DNA of 64,000 nt from Perognathus longimembris pacificus (Eukaryota > Chordata > Mammalia > Rodentia > Heteromyidae). The notes under the pieces are model-generated. The model was given only the letters and a program-made list of their open reading frames with translations. It made no database searches and was not told the origin of the DNA. The stretch covers positions 58,631,398 to 58,695,397 of the forward strand of contig NC_063168.1 of NCBI RefSeq assembly GCF_023159225.1, read 5' to 3'. The position numbers and the translations under genes are program-made. Of this stretch, positions 49,851 to 61,789 are shown piece by piece (positions within the stretch are counted from its first letter, which is position 1; each line of letters begins with the position of its first letter).

Positions 49851-51423
49851 TCAGAAGAATGAAATGACTAATGCTCTTCAGTGAATGCGTTGGAGCAAGA
49901 GATTCAGAAACAGGATTTGAGCTTCATTCATAATGAAGAGTTACTCTTTCAGAGAAAAGATGTTTCACTATCTGTCCCTACCTCTCAGGGCTGTGTACAA
50001 AGCTGAGCTCTGTGTATAGAAAAAGAAAATCAAGTGAGAGGTTCATTGCAGGTACTATGGTCTTCTCTAAAGGCCCCACTTCATGACACCAACTCCTTTC
50101 CGGAGACAGGCTGCACACTTACATGCGAACTGAGTACTAACTGGGGAGCGGTGCCCATGAAGCTGTAGCAGGCATGGACCATGGTTCTCTGAAGCCCACA
50201 CAGAGGAGGAGCAATGGCGGACCCAAGGAAAGCAGTGAGAGGCTGGGAGACTGACTGCCAGAAAGGGCCAACCATTCCAGACACAAAACCAAGAGGACAT
50301 CTGTGTAAGACCAGCTACCGAGTTCGCAGTGTGCAGGGAGACCATCCGTTCCAGCCAGGGTTATAAGGAGGCAGGGAGACCTCGGAGGAAGTACCAACCA
50401 TTTCAGTATTACTCAGTTTGATAGGCTGAGTCCAGGCAAAGGAGTCCACAAAGGGAAGTTGATTTTCTCATGCTTTGGTGAGGAGTCAAGAACTTTTTGG
50501 CATTTTTAATTAATTAATTTATTTTTATGAAGACCTTTGTGTTAGGATCTGGCTGCAGAACCACACAATTGGGAGAAACTAAACAAAGAAGGGGGAGAAA
50601 GGGGATTAAGTTGGGGAGGAAGGGCAAATCATCATCATCATCATCAATAGCCAATGAGTATCTCCTTTCATCTTTCCTCCCTTCCTTCTGTACTCCTCCT
50701 CTACACTGTGGCTTCCAGCCGAAGCTGCTATTGTGGGAGGTTGTGGACACAGCTGGACCACACTGGCCAGAGAGCAGGGAGGGCTCGCATCTGGCCTGAC
50801 ACTGCCATGTAGCTATGGCTGTGAACTCTGCTGCTCTTTGCCTCCATCGGCTGGTTTGTGAAATGATGGGGTGGGCCCCGAAGGGTCTTTCTCCTCCACC
50901 TGTGGGTCAAGGTCTCAAGCATTGTGGAACAGCAAAGAAGAGACTCATGAGGAAGGGTGGTATGGCAACGGTGAGAAGTGGCGATTGTAATTTAGAAAGC
51001 TGATGGGGAGATGCCTGGCTCTACTAGGATCCTCCAGAACTCTGTTTTTGCTATTAAAGATGAGAAATGACATGCAGAGGGCTGTGTCAGGCCTAGCAAG
51101 TCCCCAGGCACACAAAGATCCATTTCCACTTCGATGAGTATTTCTGAATCCCCAGGAGAGGGTTCTGCCACGTACTATCCTCTCGAGGGCAAGGCGTCGC
51201 TGAAGAGTCTACTATTTCCGTTAGAGAAAATAGGTGAGAAAACAGATTAAGACTCGAAGGGAAAGGGCTATGAGGATGCCACCAGGGACCACGCATGTCC
51301 ACAGGTCCCGGGAAGAGCTGCTGAGCTGCAGGGGCATAGGCAGGGGTCCTCTCCCCATTTAGAATGGGACCTTCTGAGTCAGGCAGATGTAACATCTGGC
51401 CTTGGTGATACAAAGAACACTTA
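49851..51423. other. Unique intronic sequence, nothing recognised
   Basis: About 1.6 kb without a named repeat, with a short (ATC)n at 50629-50646. Overlapping frames at 50067-50397 are featureless. Confidence 0.45.
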
Positions 51424-51722
51424 AAAAAAAACTTTCATATTGGTACTAGGATTTGAGTTCAGGGCCTGCCACTGGTAGGCAGTTAGTTGTTCTACCACTT
51501 GAGCTATCCCATCAGCCCTTGTATGCTTTAGCTCTTTTTTTCCCCCCTTCATACACCTTCTGCACAGCTGGGATTCCAGATTGTACCACCATATCCAGCT
51601 CCTTTGTTGAATGGGGAGAGTCTCACTGTATCTTGCCGGGGTTGGCCTATACAATCATGGGCCTCCAGATCTCTGCCTTTAGAGTAGCTGGGATTATAAG
51701 CTTGAGCCACAGCACCTGACTT
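51424..51722 (-). mobile_element. B1-Geo-type SINE, long and old
   Basis: On +: TACTAGGATTTGAGTTCAGG, GGCAGTTAGTTGTTCTACCA, then CACAGCTGGGATTCCAGATT, GAATGGGGAGAGTCTCACTG and AGCTGGGATTATAAGCTTGA. It is about 50-80 bp longer than other copies and may have an extra B1-like segment. Confidence 0.7.
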
Positions 51723-51839
51723 AAGGATGTTTCATTTTAAACAGACTTCATGTGAAGTTTTGAAGTCACGGGTTCTCCTCAGTCTTCTGAATTTACTGAG
51801 CATGTGCTAGAGGCTATAAAAGGAGATGGGTTTAGTGAA

Positions 51840-51950
51840 GTCCTTGTTCCATCATTTGGTCTTGAACAAGTTATTTGATCGTCATGATCTTCATGCATCT
51901 CACAAGGTTGTTTCAATGTCAGTGTCTGGCATGGAGCATGGATTCTAATG
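51840..51950 (+). repeat. Possible MIR fragment
   Basis: TTTGGTCTTGAACAAGTTAT, TCATGCATCTCACAAGGTTG and GTGTCTGGCATGGAGC are MIR-like in order. Confidence 0.45.
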
Positions 51951-52639
51951 GTGGCTTGTACTCTGTAGGAGGGAAGGGTTCTGGGAGGCACAGCTATGCA
52001 CACATGTGCCCACAGGTTACAAGGGTGATGTGGTTCTGCCTCTCCTGCCACCCAGAGAAGCCAGTCTGGAGAGGCTGATTCCACACACTGCGAACCTGCA
52101 GCTAGGTAACATGGGAAGGACAGCTACCATTCTCTCACAATTTTATTCAGCTCTCCTTCCAGGGAGATGTAGGCTTTGAGGGAAGCCAGGAAAGTTCTTG
52201 GTGAGATGTGTGGAGGGAAGAGGCGTCCCTCCATCTTCAGATTAGTCCTGGCTTCCTTGAGAAATCCACCACACATGCACTGTGGCGCTGGCACACGGGG
52301 CAGAAGGGCCATAGGCTTGGGTACTTGGCCCCATGAGAGTGGTCCTTGGGGGCCTTTTGCCTGCTCCCAAAGCCTTAGCTCCCTGCCCTGATGGGATCTG
52401 TTGGAGGAAGGCAGTGGGGAGCAGCAGGATGCTGAGCAGTGACAGAATCCACTCATGATCAGGAATCTACAGTCAAGGGCGGTGGGGCCAGAGGCTCTGG
52501 CAAAGGCTGACTGCAGGTGGCATATGGAGATAATGCTGGGGTTTCTTCTCCCTGGATGCAGTCTTCCAAGATGCTGCCGCTCACTCTCCTACCTTTCCTC
52601 AGGGCATAGTGAAAAGAGGGAAGAGTGAGCGAAGACGTG
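51951..52639. other. Unique intronic sequence, nothing recognised
   Basis: No named repeat or gene. Overlapping frames at 52124-52456 (minus) and 52176-52391 (plus) are featureless. Confidence 0.4.
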
Positions 52640-52750
52640 GGAGTCAGCAGATTTGGGTTCAGCCTAGTTCTGCCACTGAACTATTTGTATAAGCATGAAT
52701 GTAGTCAATCTCTGAGCCTGTTTTCTCTTCTGAAAATGGGTGGCTCATTT
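52640..52750 (+). repeat. MIR SINE fragment
   Basis: GGGAGTCAGCAGATTTGGGT, TCTGCCACTGAACTATTTG, TCTGAGCCTGTTTTCTCTTC, TGAAAATGGGTGG. Confidence 0.8.
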
Positions 52751-52751
52751 T

Positions 52752-52964
52752 TTTGTGGTGCTACTGGGGTTTGAACTCAGGGCCTGTGCACCGTCCCTTA
52801 GCTTTTTTGGTCAATGCTGATCCTCAACTACTTCAGCTATAGCTCGACTTTTTGGTGGTTAACTGGAGATAAGAGTCTCACAGACTCCAAACTGCAATCC
52901 TCAGATCTCAGCTTCCTGAGTAGGTAGCAACTTTTTAGGCATGAGCCACTAGTGCCTGGCTAGG
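52752..52964 (-). mobile_element. B1-Geo-type SINE inserted at a MIR
   Basis: On +: TGGGGTTTGAACTCAGGGCC, GTTAACTGGAGATAAGAGTC, AATCCTCAGATCTCAGCTTC, then GGCATGAGCCACTAGTGCCT. Confidence 0.86.
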
Positions 52965-53551
52965 GACTTTTATTCTTCTTCTTCAGATGATGGTCAGGAT
53001 TAAATAGAGTTAGTTAGATAGACTCTGGTCATTCCTTCAGGGATTCCATCTTACATGAGGTGAGTGGGCAGATTGCTGTGTTCTCAGTGGAGATCGGCTA
53101 CCCTTAGCCCACCTTGTCAGTGGAGCTAGAACTTCTGGGCAGACAAGAGCTTCCCTGGGCACATACCTGCCTCTGGATGGACAAAGGTAGACCCTGACTT
53201 TCTCACCAGCAGGGGGCGCCGCTGTGCTGCCTTCGCCCTCTGGTGTCTGTGGCTGGGCTCAGCCCACGGGAGGGGAGCAGGCTGGTGTCAGGTTAGGGAG
53301 GATGCTGTTCAGACCATGGGGTCAGGTCAAGCAGCTCTGCCTTCTGACACAGAAGGAGCAATGCATCATTCCTGCAAGTCTCTTGATTCTCACCAACTTG
53401 CTGGCAGGAGCAGCAGCAGTCTGACTTGCCTGTGTCAGACTCTAGGCCAGGCATCAGCTCTGCCAAGGTTGAATGAAAATTGTCCAAGGCCTAGGCAGGG
53501 CCAGCTCTGCTGGCCTAGGATACCGTATGTGAAAAGTTATCTCTGACATGG
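52965..53551. other. Unique intronic sequence, nothing recognised
   Basis: Moderately GC-rich; no named repeat or gene. Contains GCAGGGGGCGCCGC at 53210-53223, which resembles the core of a CTCF site. Confidence 0.4.
53208..53224 (+). promoter_or_regulatory. Possible CTCF-like core motif
   Basis: CAGCAGGGGGCGCCGCT contains the AGGGGGCGC core typical of CTCF sites, in a non-repeat segment. One motif in 64 kb may be chance; occupancy is not known. Confidence 0.4.
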
Positions 53552-53782
53552 GCGCTGGCGGCTCACACCTGTAATCCTAGCTACTTAGCAGGCTGAGATC
53601 CAAGGATCTTGGCTTGAAGCCAGCCTGAGGAAGCAAGGTCCATGTGACTCTTACCAGCAATTCACCACCAAAAAGCTAGAAGAGGAGCTGTGACTCAAGC
53701 GGCAGAGTGGCAGCTTTGAGTGAAAAGCTAAGGCAGAGTGCCTTGACCCTGAGTTCAAGCCCCAGAGCTAGCACACAAAAAA
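53552..53782 (+). mobile_element. B1-Geo-type SINE
   Basis: GGCGCTGGCGGCTCACACCT, TAGCAGGCTGAGATCCAAGG, CTGTGACTCAAGCGGCAGAG, CCCTGAGTTCAAGCCCC and an A-rich end. Possible diverged duplication AAAAGTTAT/AAAAGTAAT. Confidence 0.88.
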
Positions 53783-54300
53783 GTAATTTCTGCAAAGCAA
53801 AGACCTTTTGGGGGTTATTGGGCACAGGAGATCCCTAGGACAAACATCTAACTCCCTGCAGTGGCCATGTTGAATCCCTGGGGAATGGGAGAGGGCTCAG
53901 TGAGTTCTTAACTAGCTCAGGGTGGAGTCTGGGACTGGAAAATTCTATGAGCATCTCTCTAAGCACTTTCAGAAAGGAAATGGACCAGAAGGCCATTAGT
54001 TAGGACAGCCAAGGAAAATCACGCACCACCATGAGTACTTTTCATTTGGACCTTATAAATTCCACTTTCATGATGGCAGTACTGCTTCAGTGGGAATAGA
54101 GCAGCTCAAGTCTTTGAGAATCATAGGTTAAAAAAAAGCTGATTTCTGCATTAAAAACAAACAAATAAATAAATGGGGTGTCATGAGATTTACATAGAAT
54201 CACTTTCCCACTATCATACAGGAAATTGAAAATTGCGCCAGTGTAAGTCAGAGACCACTTGCACTGCCATTGAGGATGAAAATCAGTGAAACAATCTAGA

Positions 54301-54302
<2 letters not shown>

Positions 54303-54381
<79 letters not shown>
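54303..54381. repeat. (TA)n(CA)n compound microsatellite at a SINE tail
   Basis: About 25 TA units then about 14 CA units, abutting the tail side of a minus-strand SINE. Confidence 0.95.
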
Positions 54382-54382
<1 letters not shown>

Positions 54383-54384
<2 letters not shown>

Positions 54385-54602
54385 TGCTGGTCCAGAAGTT
54401 TGAATTCAGGGCCCAAGCACTGTCCCTGAGCATTTTTGTTCAAGGCTAGCACCCTACCACTGCCACAACTCTACTTCCAGCTTCTTTGGGTGGTAAATGG
54501 AGATAAGAGACTCACAGATTTTCCTGCCTCACCTGGCTATGAATCATGATTCTCAGATCTCAGCCTCTTGGATTACAGGCATGAACCACTGGTGCCTGAG
54601 CA
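54383..54602 (-). mobile_element. B1-Geo-type SINE
   Basis: On +: GAAGTTTGAATTCAGGGCCC, TTCAAGGCTAGCACCCTACC, GAGATAAGAGACTCACAGAT, TGGATTACAGGCATGAACCA. Confidence 0.85.
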
Positions 54603-54680
54603 ATGTTTTAAAAACCTTACAGATGTATCCATACTCCTAGACTCCAAAGTCCTATGTGTAGGAAAGTTCTTTGAGGCAAT

Positions 54681-54914
54681 AGTTATATAGCTCTTTTTTT
54701 TTTTTTTTGCCAGTCCTGGGCCTTAGACTCAGGGCAGAAGCACTGTCCCTGGCTTCTGTTTGCTCAAGGCTAGCACTCTACCACTTGAGCCACAGCGCCA
54801 CTTCTGGCTGTTTTCTGTATATATGGTGCTGGGGAATCGAACCCAGGGCTTCATGTATATAAGGCAAGCACTCTTGCCACTAGGCCATATTCCCAGTCAG
54901 TTATATAGCTCTTT
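54681..54914 (-). mobile_element. IDL-Geo SINE with 16-bp perfect target-site duplication
   Basis: AGTTATATAGCTCTTT at 54681-54696 and 54899-54914 flank the copy. The tail is a T run on +, then GCCAGTCCTGGGCCTTAGAC, GCTCAAGGCTAGCACTCTAC (Geo) and GGGGAATCGAACCCAGGGCT, CCACTAGGCCATATTCCCAG (ID-like). Among the youngest SINEs here. Confidence 0.96.
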
Positions 54915-55309
54915 AGACCTACATATGTCAGGAAAATAAAAGCCAAAGCTCAAGAAGCTCAGTGGCAGGGAGATGCTAATGAATGCTGGTATGTGTGTAT
55001 CATACACAGAGAAAGGTTTTGGGAGGTTTTATTAGCACAAGAACATTTTCATGACCAATTAACTGGCAAAAAAGCAAAAGAATCTAAAAGACAACACACC
55101 TGTCTGTCAGGATGTCAGAAAGCCTGACAAAACACATTTTTTGTATCTCAGAAAAAAGAAATTTCTCAAATTGTTAATTAAAGTTACGCTGGGCTGGAGG
55201 ATTGTGACTGCTTTGAGTTTCTGGATTTGTGTGCTCTATCATGGGTGTATACAATTTTTATACTCAGAAGAAATGAGGTAAGACTACTCCAAAATAAGCA
55301 CGAGCCAAG

Positions 55310-55515
55310 TGCTGGTACTCTGGGTTGAACTCAGGGACTGGGCACTGCCCCTTAGCTTTTCCACTAAAAGCTGATACTCGAGCCACATTTATAACTTCCA
55401 GTTATTCTAAGCTAAGAGTCTCAAGGACTTTCCTGTTCAAGTCAGCTTTGAACCTTGATCCTCAGATCTCAGCCTCCTAAGTAGCTAGAATTACAGGCAC
55501 TGATCACCAACTTTT
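55310..55515 (-). mobile_element. B1-Geo-type SINE
   Basis: On +: TGGGTTGAACTCAGGGACTG, TAAGAGTCTCAAGGACTTTC, CTCCTAAGTAGCTAGAATTA. Complete but diverged. Confidence 0.84.
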
Positions 55516-55591
55516 TGTTCCCAACCCTTTTCAAAACACTTACATGCTTACTTTCCTCATCATTAACCCAGAAGACAGGCAAGATGATGAC

Positions 55592-55856
55592 TGTACCCCT
55601 CTTTATTTATTTTTATTTTTGCTGGTCTTGGGGCTTGAACTCTGGGCCTGGTAACTGTCCCTGAGCTTCTTTGGCTTAAACTAGTGCTCTACCACAGCAC
55701 TACTTCTGGCTTTTTCTGAGTAGTTTATTGGAGATAAGAGTCTCAAAGACTGTCTTGCCTGGGTTGGCTTTGAATCCTGATGCTCAGATCTCTGACTTCA
55801 GAGTAGTTAGGATTACAGGTGTGTGTCACTGGCACCTGGTATTGTACTCATCTTTA
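55592..55856 (-). mobile_element. B1-Geo-type SINE with diverged target-site duplication
   Basis: TGTACCCCTCTTTA at 55592-55605 and TGTACTCATCTTTA at 55843-55856 match at 12 of 14 positions. Between them, on +: GGGGCTTGAACTCTGGGCCT, GAGTAGTTTATTGGAGATAA, GAGTAGTTAGGATTACAGGT. Confidence 0.88.
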
Positions 55857-56559
55857 AATAGAGGGTGTGATATTGGTAGATATCATTTCAATGGAATCTG
55901 CCTTATTTTTAGGAATGTGCTCCACGGTCTCTTCCCTTGAGACATCCTACCATCCTAGTATCAATGAACATTGGTACAAGACTGAGCGAGCTGGAGAGGA
56001 CCTTACATATGGATGGACACCACACTGTCACTGCCTATCTGGACCACCAGATCCCTGAAGTGGCGCCCCCAGTGCAGGAATGGGCTTTCTAAATCACACT
56101 GTAGACTGGTACCTCCGACAGAAGCACAAATTGCTACTTTGCACTGCAGTGAATCTCAGCATCTGATTTCCATTGACAGTGAAATTAACAAATCAACTAA
56201 ACGCTGATATGTTTTATGTCCCATCTTACGCCAGATTTAATGCATTCCAGGCCCAACACAATGCAGAGGAGTTTGGATTTACAGGCTCAGGGGCAAACTG
56301 TAAACCACTCACAGCATCTATTTCACTGGCTGAACTAGGAAGCAATTCCTACGTCCATCTGTCAGAGGCTCCGAACTGGGAGGAGACAAATGAAGCAGAG
56401 GCATCTGACCTGGCCAGGCAGTCTCCCAGAGCAGCCCGTTCACTCTGCAACATTCTTCCCGGATCTTTGTTCCAATCAGTGGGGCAATTTCACTCATAAT
56501 TTCTTGCCCTGATGGTCTCCATCTGCTTCCCTGACCTCACTTGTCTTTCTTGAAGAGCA
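55857..56559. other. Unique intronic sequence, nothing recognised
   Basis: No named repeat. The 108-codon frame at 56173-56499 has no recognisable domain and no codon signal I can judge. Confidence 0.4.
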
Positions 56560-56720
56560 GTGACTCAGAATAATAAAGATCTGATTTGCACAGCACTCGT
56601 CAGCTTCTGAAGTTCAACAACATAAATGATTTCATTTAATCCCGACAACAGCCCCATGGCGCAAAACTGCCACTGCCATTTTATAGACAAGGAAATTTGG
56701 CTCAAGGTCAGATATGTGGT
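56560..56720 (-). repeat. MIR SINE fragment
   Basis: On +: GATTTCATTTAATCCCGACA, ACAGCCCCATGGCGCAAAAC, CCATTTTATAGACAAGGAAA, the reverse complement of MIR. Confidence 0.75.
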
Positions 56721-57088
56721 AAGAGATAGAGTGCTAGGCTGGTATTGCTTCTAGAATCTTCTAAGAGTGGACGGTCTTACCTTGCTTGAGAGGAAGGACC
56801 ATAATTATGCCCTCAAATCTCTGGACACTCTTCTTGGCTGACGGTCTGGTATACTAGGTTGGCTACTGTAATGATGGAGGAAGTAGCCAACTCTGCCTAT
56901 CCTTTTTGAAAAATAGTTAACTACACTAAAATTCTAAATATGCCACATCATTTGTCTTTTTTGTATGGCTTATTTCTTTAGCATAGTGCTAGCAATGCTT
57001 TGTCTTCTGCCTTCTGATGATCAGGGCAATGAGGGAAGCAATAAGTTCTCTATTGTGACTGGTGCCTTCCAAAGGTGGAAAGTGCACA

Positions 57089-57089
<1 letters not shown>

Positions 57090-57124
<35 letters not shown>
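57090..57124. repeat. (CA)n microsatellite
   Basis: About 17 CA units, with degenerate CA/TG-rich sequence to about 57210. Confidence 0.95.
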
Positions 57125-57128
<4 letters not shown>

Positions 57129-57210
57129 TGCACTCACATCCATACACATGTGTATGTGCACATGCACACATATATATGTACATGTGCATGTACACAAACA
57201 CACAGATGTA

Positions 57211-58379
57211 CACTCTCCTCAATCCTAGACACAGTTCCCACTGCATCTTTCATCAGAGACACAGAATCCTCCACAGCTCAGTGATTCCTGGGGATCCCAT
57301 TGGAAGTCCCAAAGTTCTCTGATCAGTGCGCTGGACTGAATGGAACCATACAGAGTCTCCATCCAAAATGGCATGGTGGTACAAGTCCTTGGGCTCCATA
57401 TCAAAATGTGAGTGGTTATAACGTCTGGGCCCTGTGGACCAGCAGCTTGCAGGTCTCTGAGTGTCATTCCCTCCATCTCCTTCATACATGCCAATCCCTT
57501 CTCTTTGGAAGTAGTCCCTGCTGGTCCCAAGCTAGTCTCAGTTTCCCATCTGGAGTTGATTCCTGTTCACCTTGACCTGCATCACGAATTGTTCCACAAT
57601 GTCTGCTAGCCACAAGGCGGCAGCTTGCTACAACCTGTTTTCTTTCACCCAGGTGCTGCTGATTTCACTCTAGGAAAAGCCAGGGCAGATTCTCCCCAAT
57701 TCAAAATGACAAGAGCACTTCTGCAGGCCATATGGAACTGTGAAGTAAAATGAGACACAGCCTGATCTCCACCCCCGAGGTTCACATCGCTTCTGCTCAC
57801 ATTACAGTTGTTATCTGACCTGCAGTTACCTGCCAAGAATGAATGTCCCTATTTAGCAAGGGAAGGTGAGAACACTTGGGAGAAACATTAAGCAGGACAC
57901 TAACGGTAATCATTTGGTTTGGCTGAGGTGAGATGTGAGTGGGGATAGAGTGACAGAGCTGATGCTCTGAGAGGCAGAGGTCAGCCTCTAGCTGAGTAGA
58001 TCGTGACCCTCTCTTTAGGCAGAGAAGACTGAAGCACAGAATTTGGGAAATGTCTCCTCTACTGTTGCATTCAGTTCAGTGTTGGGTCCACCCACTCCTC
58101 AGATACAGGGGCTGCTGGGACAATGGAGTGGAAGGATTAGGCAGTAACAGGTGAAGATTTCAACCTGCCTTGCCAATAAGTCTCCATTCTGGAACTAATG
58201 ATTGCTTAGCAAATGAACTGCTGCAGGGTTAGCTCTAATGCTAGGCTATGATCACCTTTGTGTCTCTAATTGCGCTCTCAGACTTGATCATGTATCAAAG
58301 TCATGCTTCATGAAACATCCAGAGTTTTAGATTCAGTAGGATTGAAACTGACACTTTGCATTTATTTCTTTTTCCTTTC
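57211..58379. other. Unique intronic sequence, nothing recognised
   Basis: About 1.2 kb without a named repeat or gene. Confidence 0.4.
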
Positions 58380-58525
58380 CTTTTTGATGTTTATTTATTT
58401 ATTTTTATTATTATTAGGTAGTTGTACAAAGGGGTTTCATTTCAACATGTCAGATTATGAATACAATGCATCTTAATCAATGTTATCTCTTCTGTCCTTT
58501 CCCCTACCATGTATTATATTTTCTT
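58380..58525 (-). mobile_element. Probable L1 3' end fragment, another subfamily
   Basis: On +: TTATTATTATTAGGTAGTTG, TACAAAGGGGTTTCATTTCA, ACAATGCATCTTAATCAATG. The A-rich end is on the left as a T/A-rich stretch, as in the other minus-strand L1 ends, but the body differs from them. Confidence 0.5.
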
Positions 58526-58526
58526 G

Positions 58527-58740
58527 AAATTTTTTGTGGTGGTATTGAGGACTGAACTCAGAGTCCAGTGCTTTCTGGGTAAGAGCTCTACCATTTGGGC
58601 CACACCATGGTCCTTTTACTTTCAATTTGTTTTTGAGATAGGGTCTTATGTCTTAGTCCAGATTGGCCTAGGAAAGCCATCTTCCTACCTCTACATCCTG
58701 AGTAGTTAAGATTATAGGCATGTACCATGACAATTGGCCA
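58527..58740 (-). mobile_element. B1-Geo-type SINE, old
   Basis: On +: TGAGGACTGAACTCAGAGTC, GTAAGAGCTCTACCATTTGG, then GAGATAGGGTCTTATGTCTT and GATTATAGGCATGTACCATG. The order ID/Geo-like then B1 in reverse is kept. Confidence 0.72.
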
Positions 58741-59555
58741 ATAATTCTCATTTTGAACTACGCAAAATCATCTTGAAGGTTCATTGCAAGAGCTGGCCAC
58801 AGGGGTATGCTCTGTCTCAGTGAAACCTTTCCTATCCCCCAAGGTCAAGGACTAATTTGAGGGTAATTGAGTTGCTTTCATTTCTCAACATAGTCTGTCC
58901 CAAGTTGAGAAGAGATTGGAAGGGAGAGTTACAGAACTCTGTCCCCATTCTAGTGAGCCAAAGTGTCTCCATCTCTCCGAGGCTGACTTGGCACACTCTA
59001 CCAGGCCAGATGGTGCCCCAGGGTGGTCCATCTGGGTCTGCTTATGAGAATGAATGAACTGTGTCTGTAAAGTGCTGGCAGCTCTCTGGAGAGGGCATCT
59101 TCACACAATTACTATAATAATAAATGCTGTCTGTTCATATGGTGTGTTGTGCATCCTCTGGGAACCCATGGGCCTTAGCTCATGGGGTTTTACATCAACT
59201 CAGACAGTCATGTCCGTAGAAAGCAAGGTGAGAAGGTGAACCCATGTCAACAGGGCCATTCTGGGTTTTCAAAGCCAAAGCTCTGAGATCCACAGTTCAC
59301 AAAGTCAGCTGAGCCATTTCAATTTGCTATGGAAGAGCGGGACCAAAGCAAGACACTGGTTTTTTATAGGAGAGTCACAGATTCTAAAGGCTCATATGCT
59401 AGATATCATACTTTATGAGGCACTTTAACATATATGAAATTTAATCTTTCTAAAAGTTCTGTGGAACTGTAGCTACAAAGTCAGACCACACAGAAAGAAG
59501 GAGACAGAACTGAAAGCAGAGAGACTATTTTATTCATTGGACACCCTCTATATAA
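58741..59555. other. Unique intronic sequence, nothing certain
   Basis: No clear gene. A weak MIR-like stretch lies at about 59400-59470 (TTATGAGGCACTTTAACATA). Confidence 0.4.
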
Positions 59556-59559
59556 GTTA

Positions 59560-59812
59560 ATCTGATTTGGGGAGGGGAGGGGAAACACAGAAATGGTGGG
59601 ACAAAGGGTAGACCAATCTAGCAGTGCTACTCACTGGAAACTATGCTAGAAATGAACCTTACAACTTGAGGGGGAGGGGCTTGGGAGGGAAAACTTGGGA
59701 GAGAATGAGGGAAGGGGTGACTGTTCAAAAAGAAATGTACTCATTACCTGACTTATGCAACTGTAGCCCCTCTGTACAACACTTTTACAATCAAATTTAA
59801 TTAAAAAATACT
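59560..59812 (+). mobile_element. L1 3' end, older rodent subfamily
   Basis: GGAGGGGAGGGGAAAC (G-rich), TGCTAGAAATGAACCTTACA, GAGAATGAGGGAAGGGGTGA, GAAATGTACTCATTACCTGA, ACAACACTTTTACAATCAAA and an A-rich end. Closest to the copy at 20160. Confidence 0.8.
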
Positions 59813-60587
59813 AATGGAGAGCAGCCCACACACTTGCTCTTTACCAATTTCTTTTCAGGACCTCTGACTGCATATGTTGCTAGGTACTCAGTTTCCACTG
59901 AGGGTTCACCATTTAAAGAATGCAAATTCAGTCAGGACCCTTCCATGGCTCTGAACACAGGCTGCCTGTGGATGAACTCTGGGTTCCATCATATCCTTGC
60001 TCTGGAAGTTTGGGCGGACTCCATCTCTCATATGGATAATGGGGTAATAAGAGCTCTATCTTCCTCATGCCTTTGTGGAGAGCTGGTGAGACTGTCTCCA
60101 TCATGCTCGTAGTGGCTGATGCACAATGAGGCTTGCTGACTTCTGCCTGGATTGCTATCGATGTCCCCTGTTGAAATGGGCTGTAGGCCTGCCATCTCCA
60201 CAAGGCTTGGACCGGGCAGGGGAGGCGGCCTTCTTCTACGGAGCATGCTGGGTCCTAATTATTGAAAAGCAGTGGTATTTCTGGCCTGTGGTGTTGCCTG
60301 CCTGTTCATTCTTGACTTCACTTTGGCTAGTGTTCTTGACAATAGGCCTCAGCCTGGGTTTTGGCCTCTGTTTGTTTATGGTCACGTCCAGGGAAAGTCA
60401 TTTCAAACTGCTTGTTTGTGATTGATGCCTTCTAGGCTGAGATTCATGGGGTAACATGGGCTTAATAGTCCATTACGATTCACAGTGGGGAAATCAGAGT
60501 GTATTATGCTAAAGCAATTGGCACAGAGTCTACCAGGTAGGAGGCTATGGCTGCAGGGAGAGGTTCATCTAGAAATAAAAACATCCA
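59813..60587. other. Unique intronic sequence, nothing recognised
   Basis: No named repeat; overlapping frames on both strands at 59834-60425 are featureless. Confidence 0.4.
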
Positions 60588-60822
60588 AGGCCGGGTGCCA
60601 GTAGCTCACACCTGTAATTCTAGCTACTCAGGAAGCAAAAATTTGAGGATCACAGTTCGAAGCCAGCCTGAGTAGGAAAGTCCATGAAATGTTTATCTCC
60701 AATTAACTACAAAAAAACCTGGAAGTGGCATTATGGCTCAAGCAGTGGAGTGTCATCCCTGAGCACACAAGCTCAGGGACAGTGCCCAGACCTTCAGTTC
60801 AAGCCCTAAGACCAGCACATAA
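60588..60822 (+). mobile_element. B1-Geo-type SINE
   Basis: GCCGGGTGCCAGTAGCTCAC, AGCTACTCAGGAAGC, TCTCCAATTAACTACAAAAA, GGCATTATGGCTCAAGCAGT, CAGGGACAGTGCCCAGACC, TTCAGTTCAAGCCC. Confidence 0.9.
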
Positions 60823-61789
60823 AGCAACAAAATGATCGAAACTGGAAAAAATATCCAGAAAATTAGTATCTTTACACCTGGGATGTTTTAAAACATCAGG
60901 GGCAGCCCTGGCTGCCACCAGCCTTAGCTGGTGGCCTCTCCTCCCATTATTTCCAGTTCTTGAGGAGTATCTTGCAGGTGGCATAAAAGATAGAGGATAA
61001 GCCAATAATCAGGGAAGAAGAGCCTAGGCTCTACACTGTAGCCTGTCGGGAAAGCAAGCTAGAGTTACTATGACTACAGGGAGAGCTGGTCTGGAGGCAC
61101 CTGGTTGGGATGTTGAGCCCAGAAAAGGGAGGATCACTGAGATAGGAGTATTAACCCAGTTGAGATGCAAGTGTGTCAGCCCAGGATCTTGAAGGGTGGC
61201 TGATGGTCTGTCAGCGTGTCTCTAACAGGAGGGGCTACTGACTGCCCTGTGGGATTTGGGACACAGGCTTGGGCAACCACCTGGCTTGGTCTTACCAAGT
61301 CTCATTTTTTCTTATCTGTAAAGTGGGTACAATCAATCCCATCTGTCTGTCTATCCTATCTATCATGCAGTGTTTCTGGAATCACAATTATGATGTTTAG
61401 TAACTGTAGGGCTTTCTCTGAGTGTTATTGGATCTCGTTGAAGTGATGGGATGAAAATCTCCTTGTGGTTTTGAAGGAACTATGTAAGTAGAAGGGACAA
61501 TAGTACTTTTTTCTGCATGTTGGATGAGAATGGACACTGTCAGGCAGGCAGGAAGAAAGAGGTTAGTAGTCTCAATAGACCATTGGATCTAAAGAAGGGA
61601 TGACAGATACGAAGATCTGGGGGAGAGAATTTCTTATATTGAGCTGACTGTGAGTTAGCTGCTCCCATAGGAATGTCTGCTGTGGGCTCTGGTCTTGCTG
61701 GGCTTCTGTTGGTGACCAGGAGTCTTCCAGGCTTTCCCTTAGTATGAAGCCTCTAAACAGAACCTGTTGCTTCTGGAGTGAGCTCAGCA
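60823..61789. other. Unique intronic sequence, nothing recognised
   Basis: About 1 kb without a named repeat or gene; a short TCTG/TATC-rich patch lies at 61342-61366. Confidence 0.4.
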
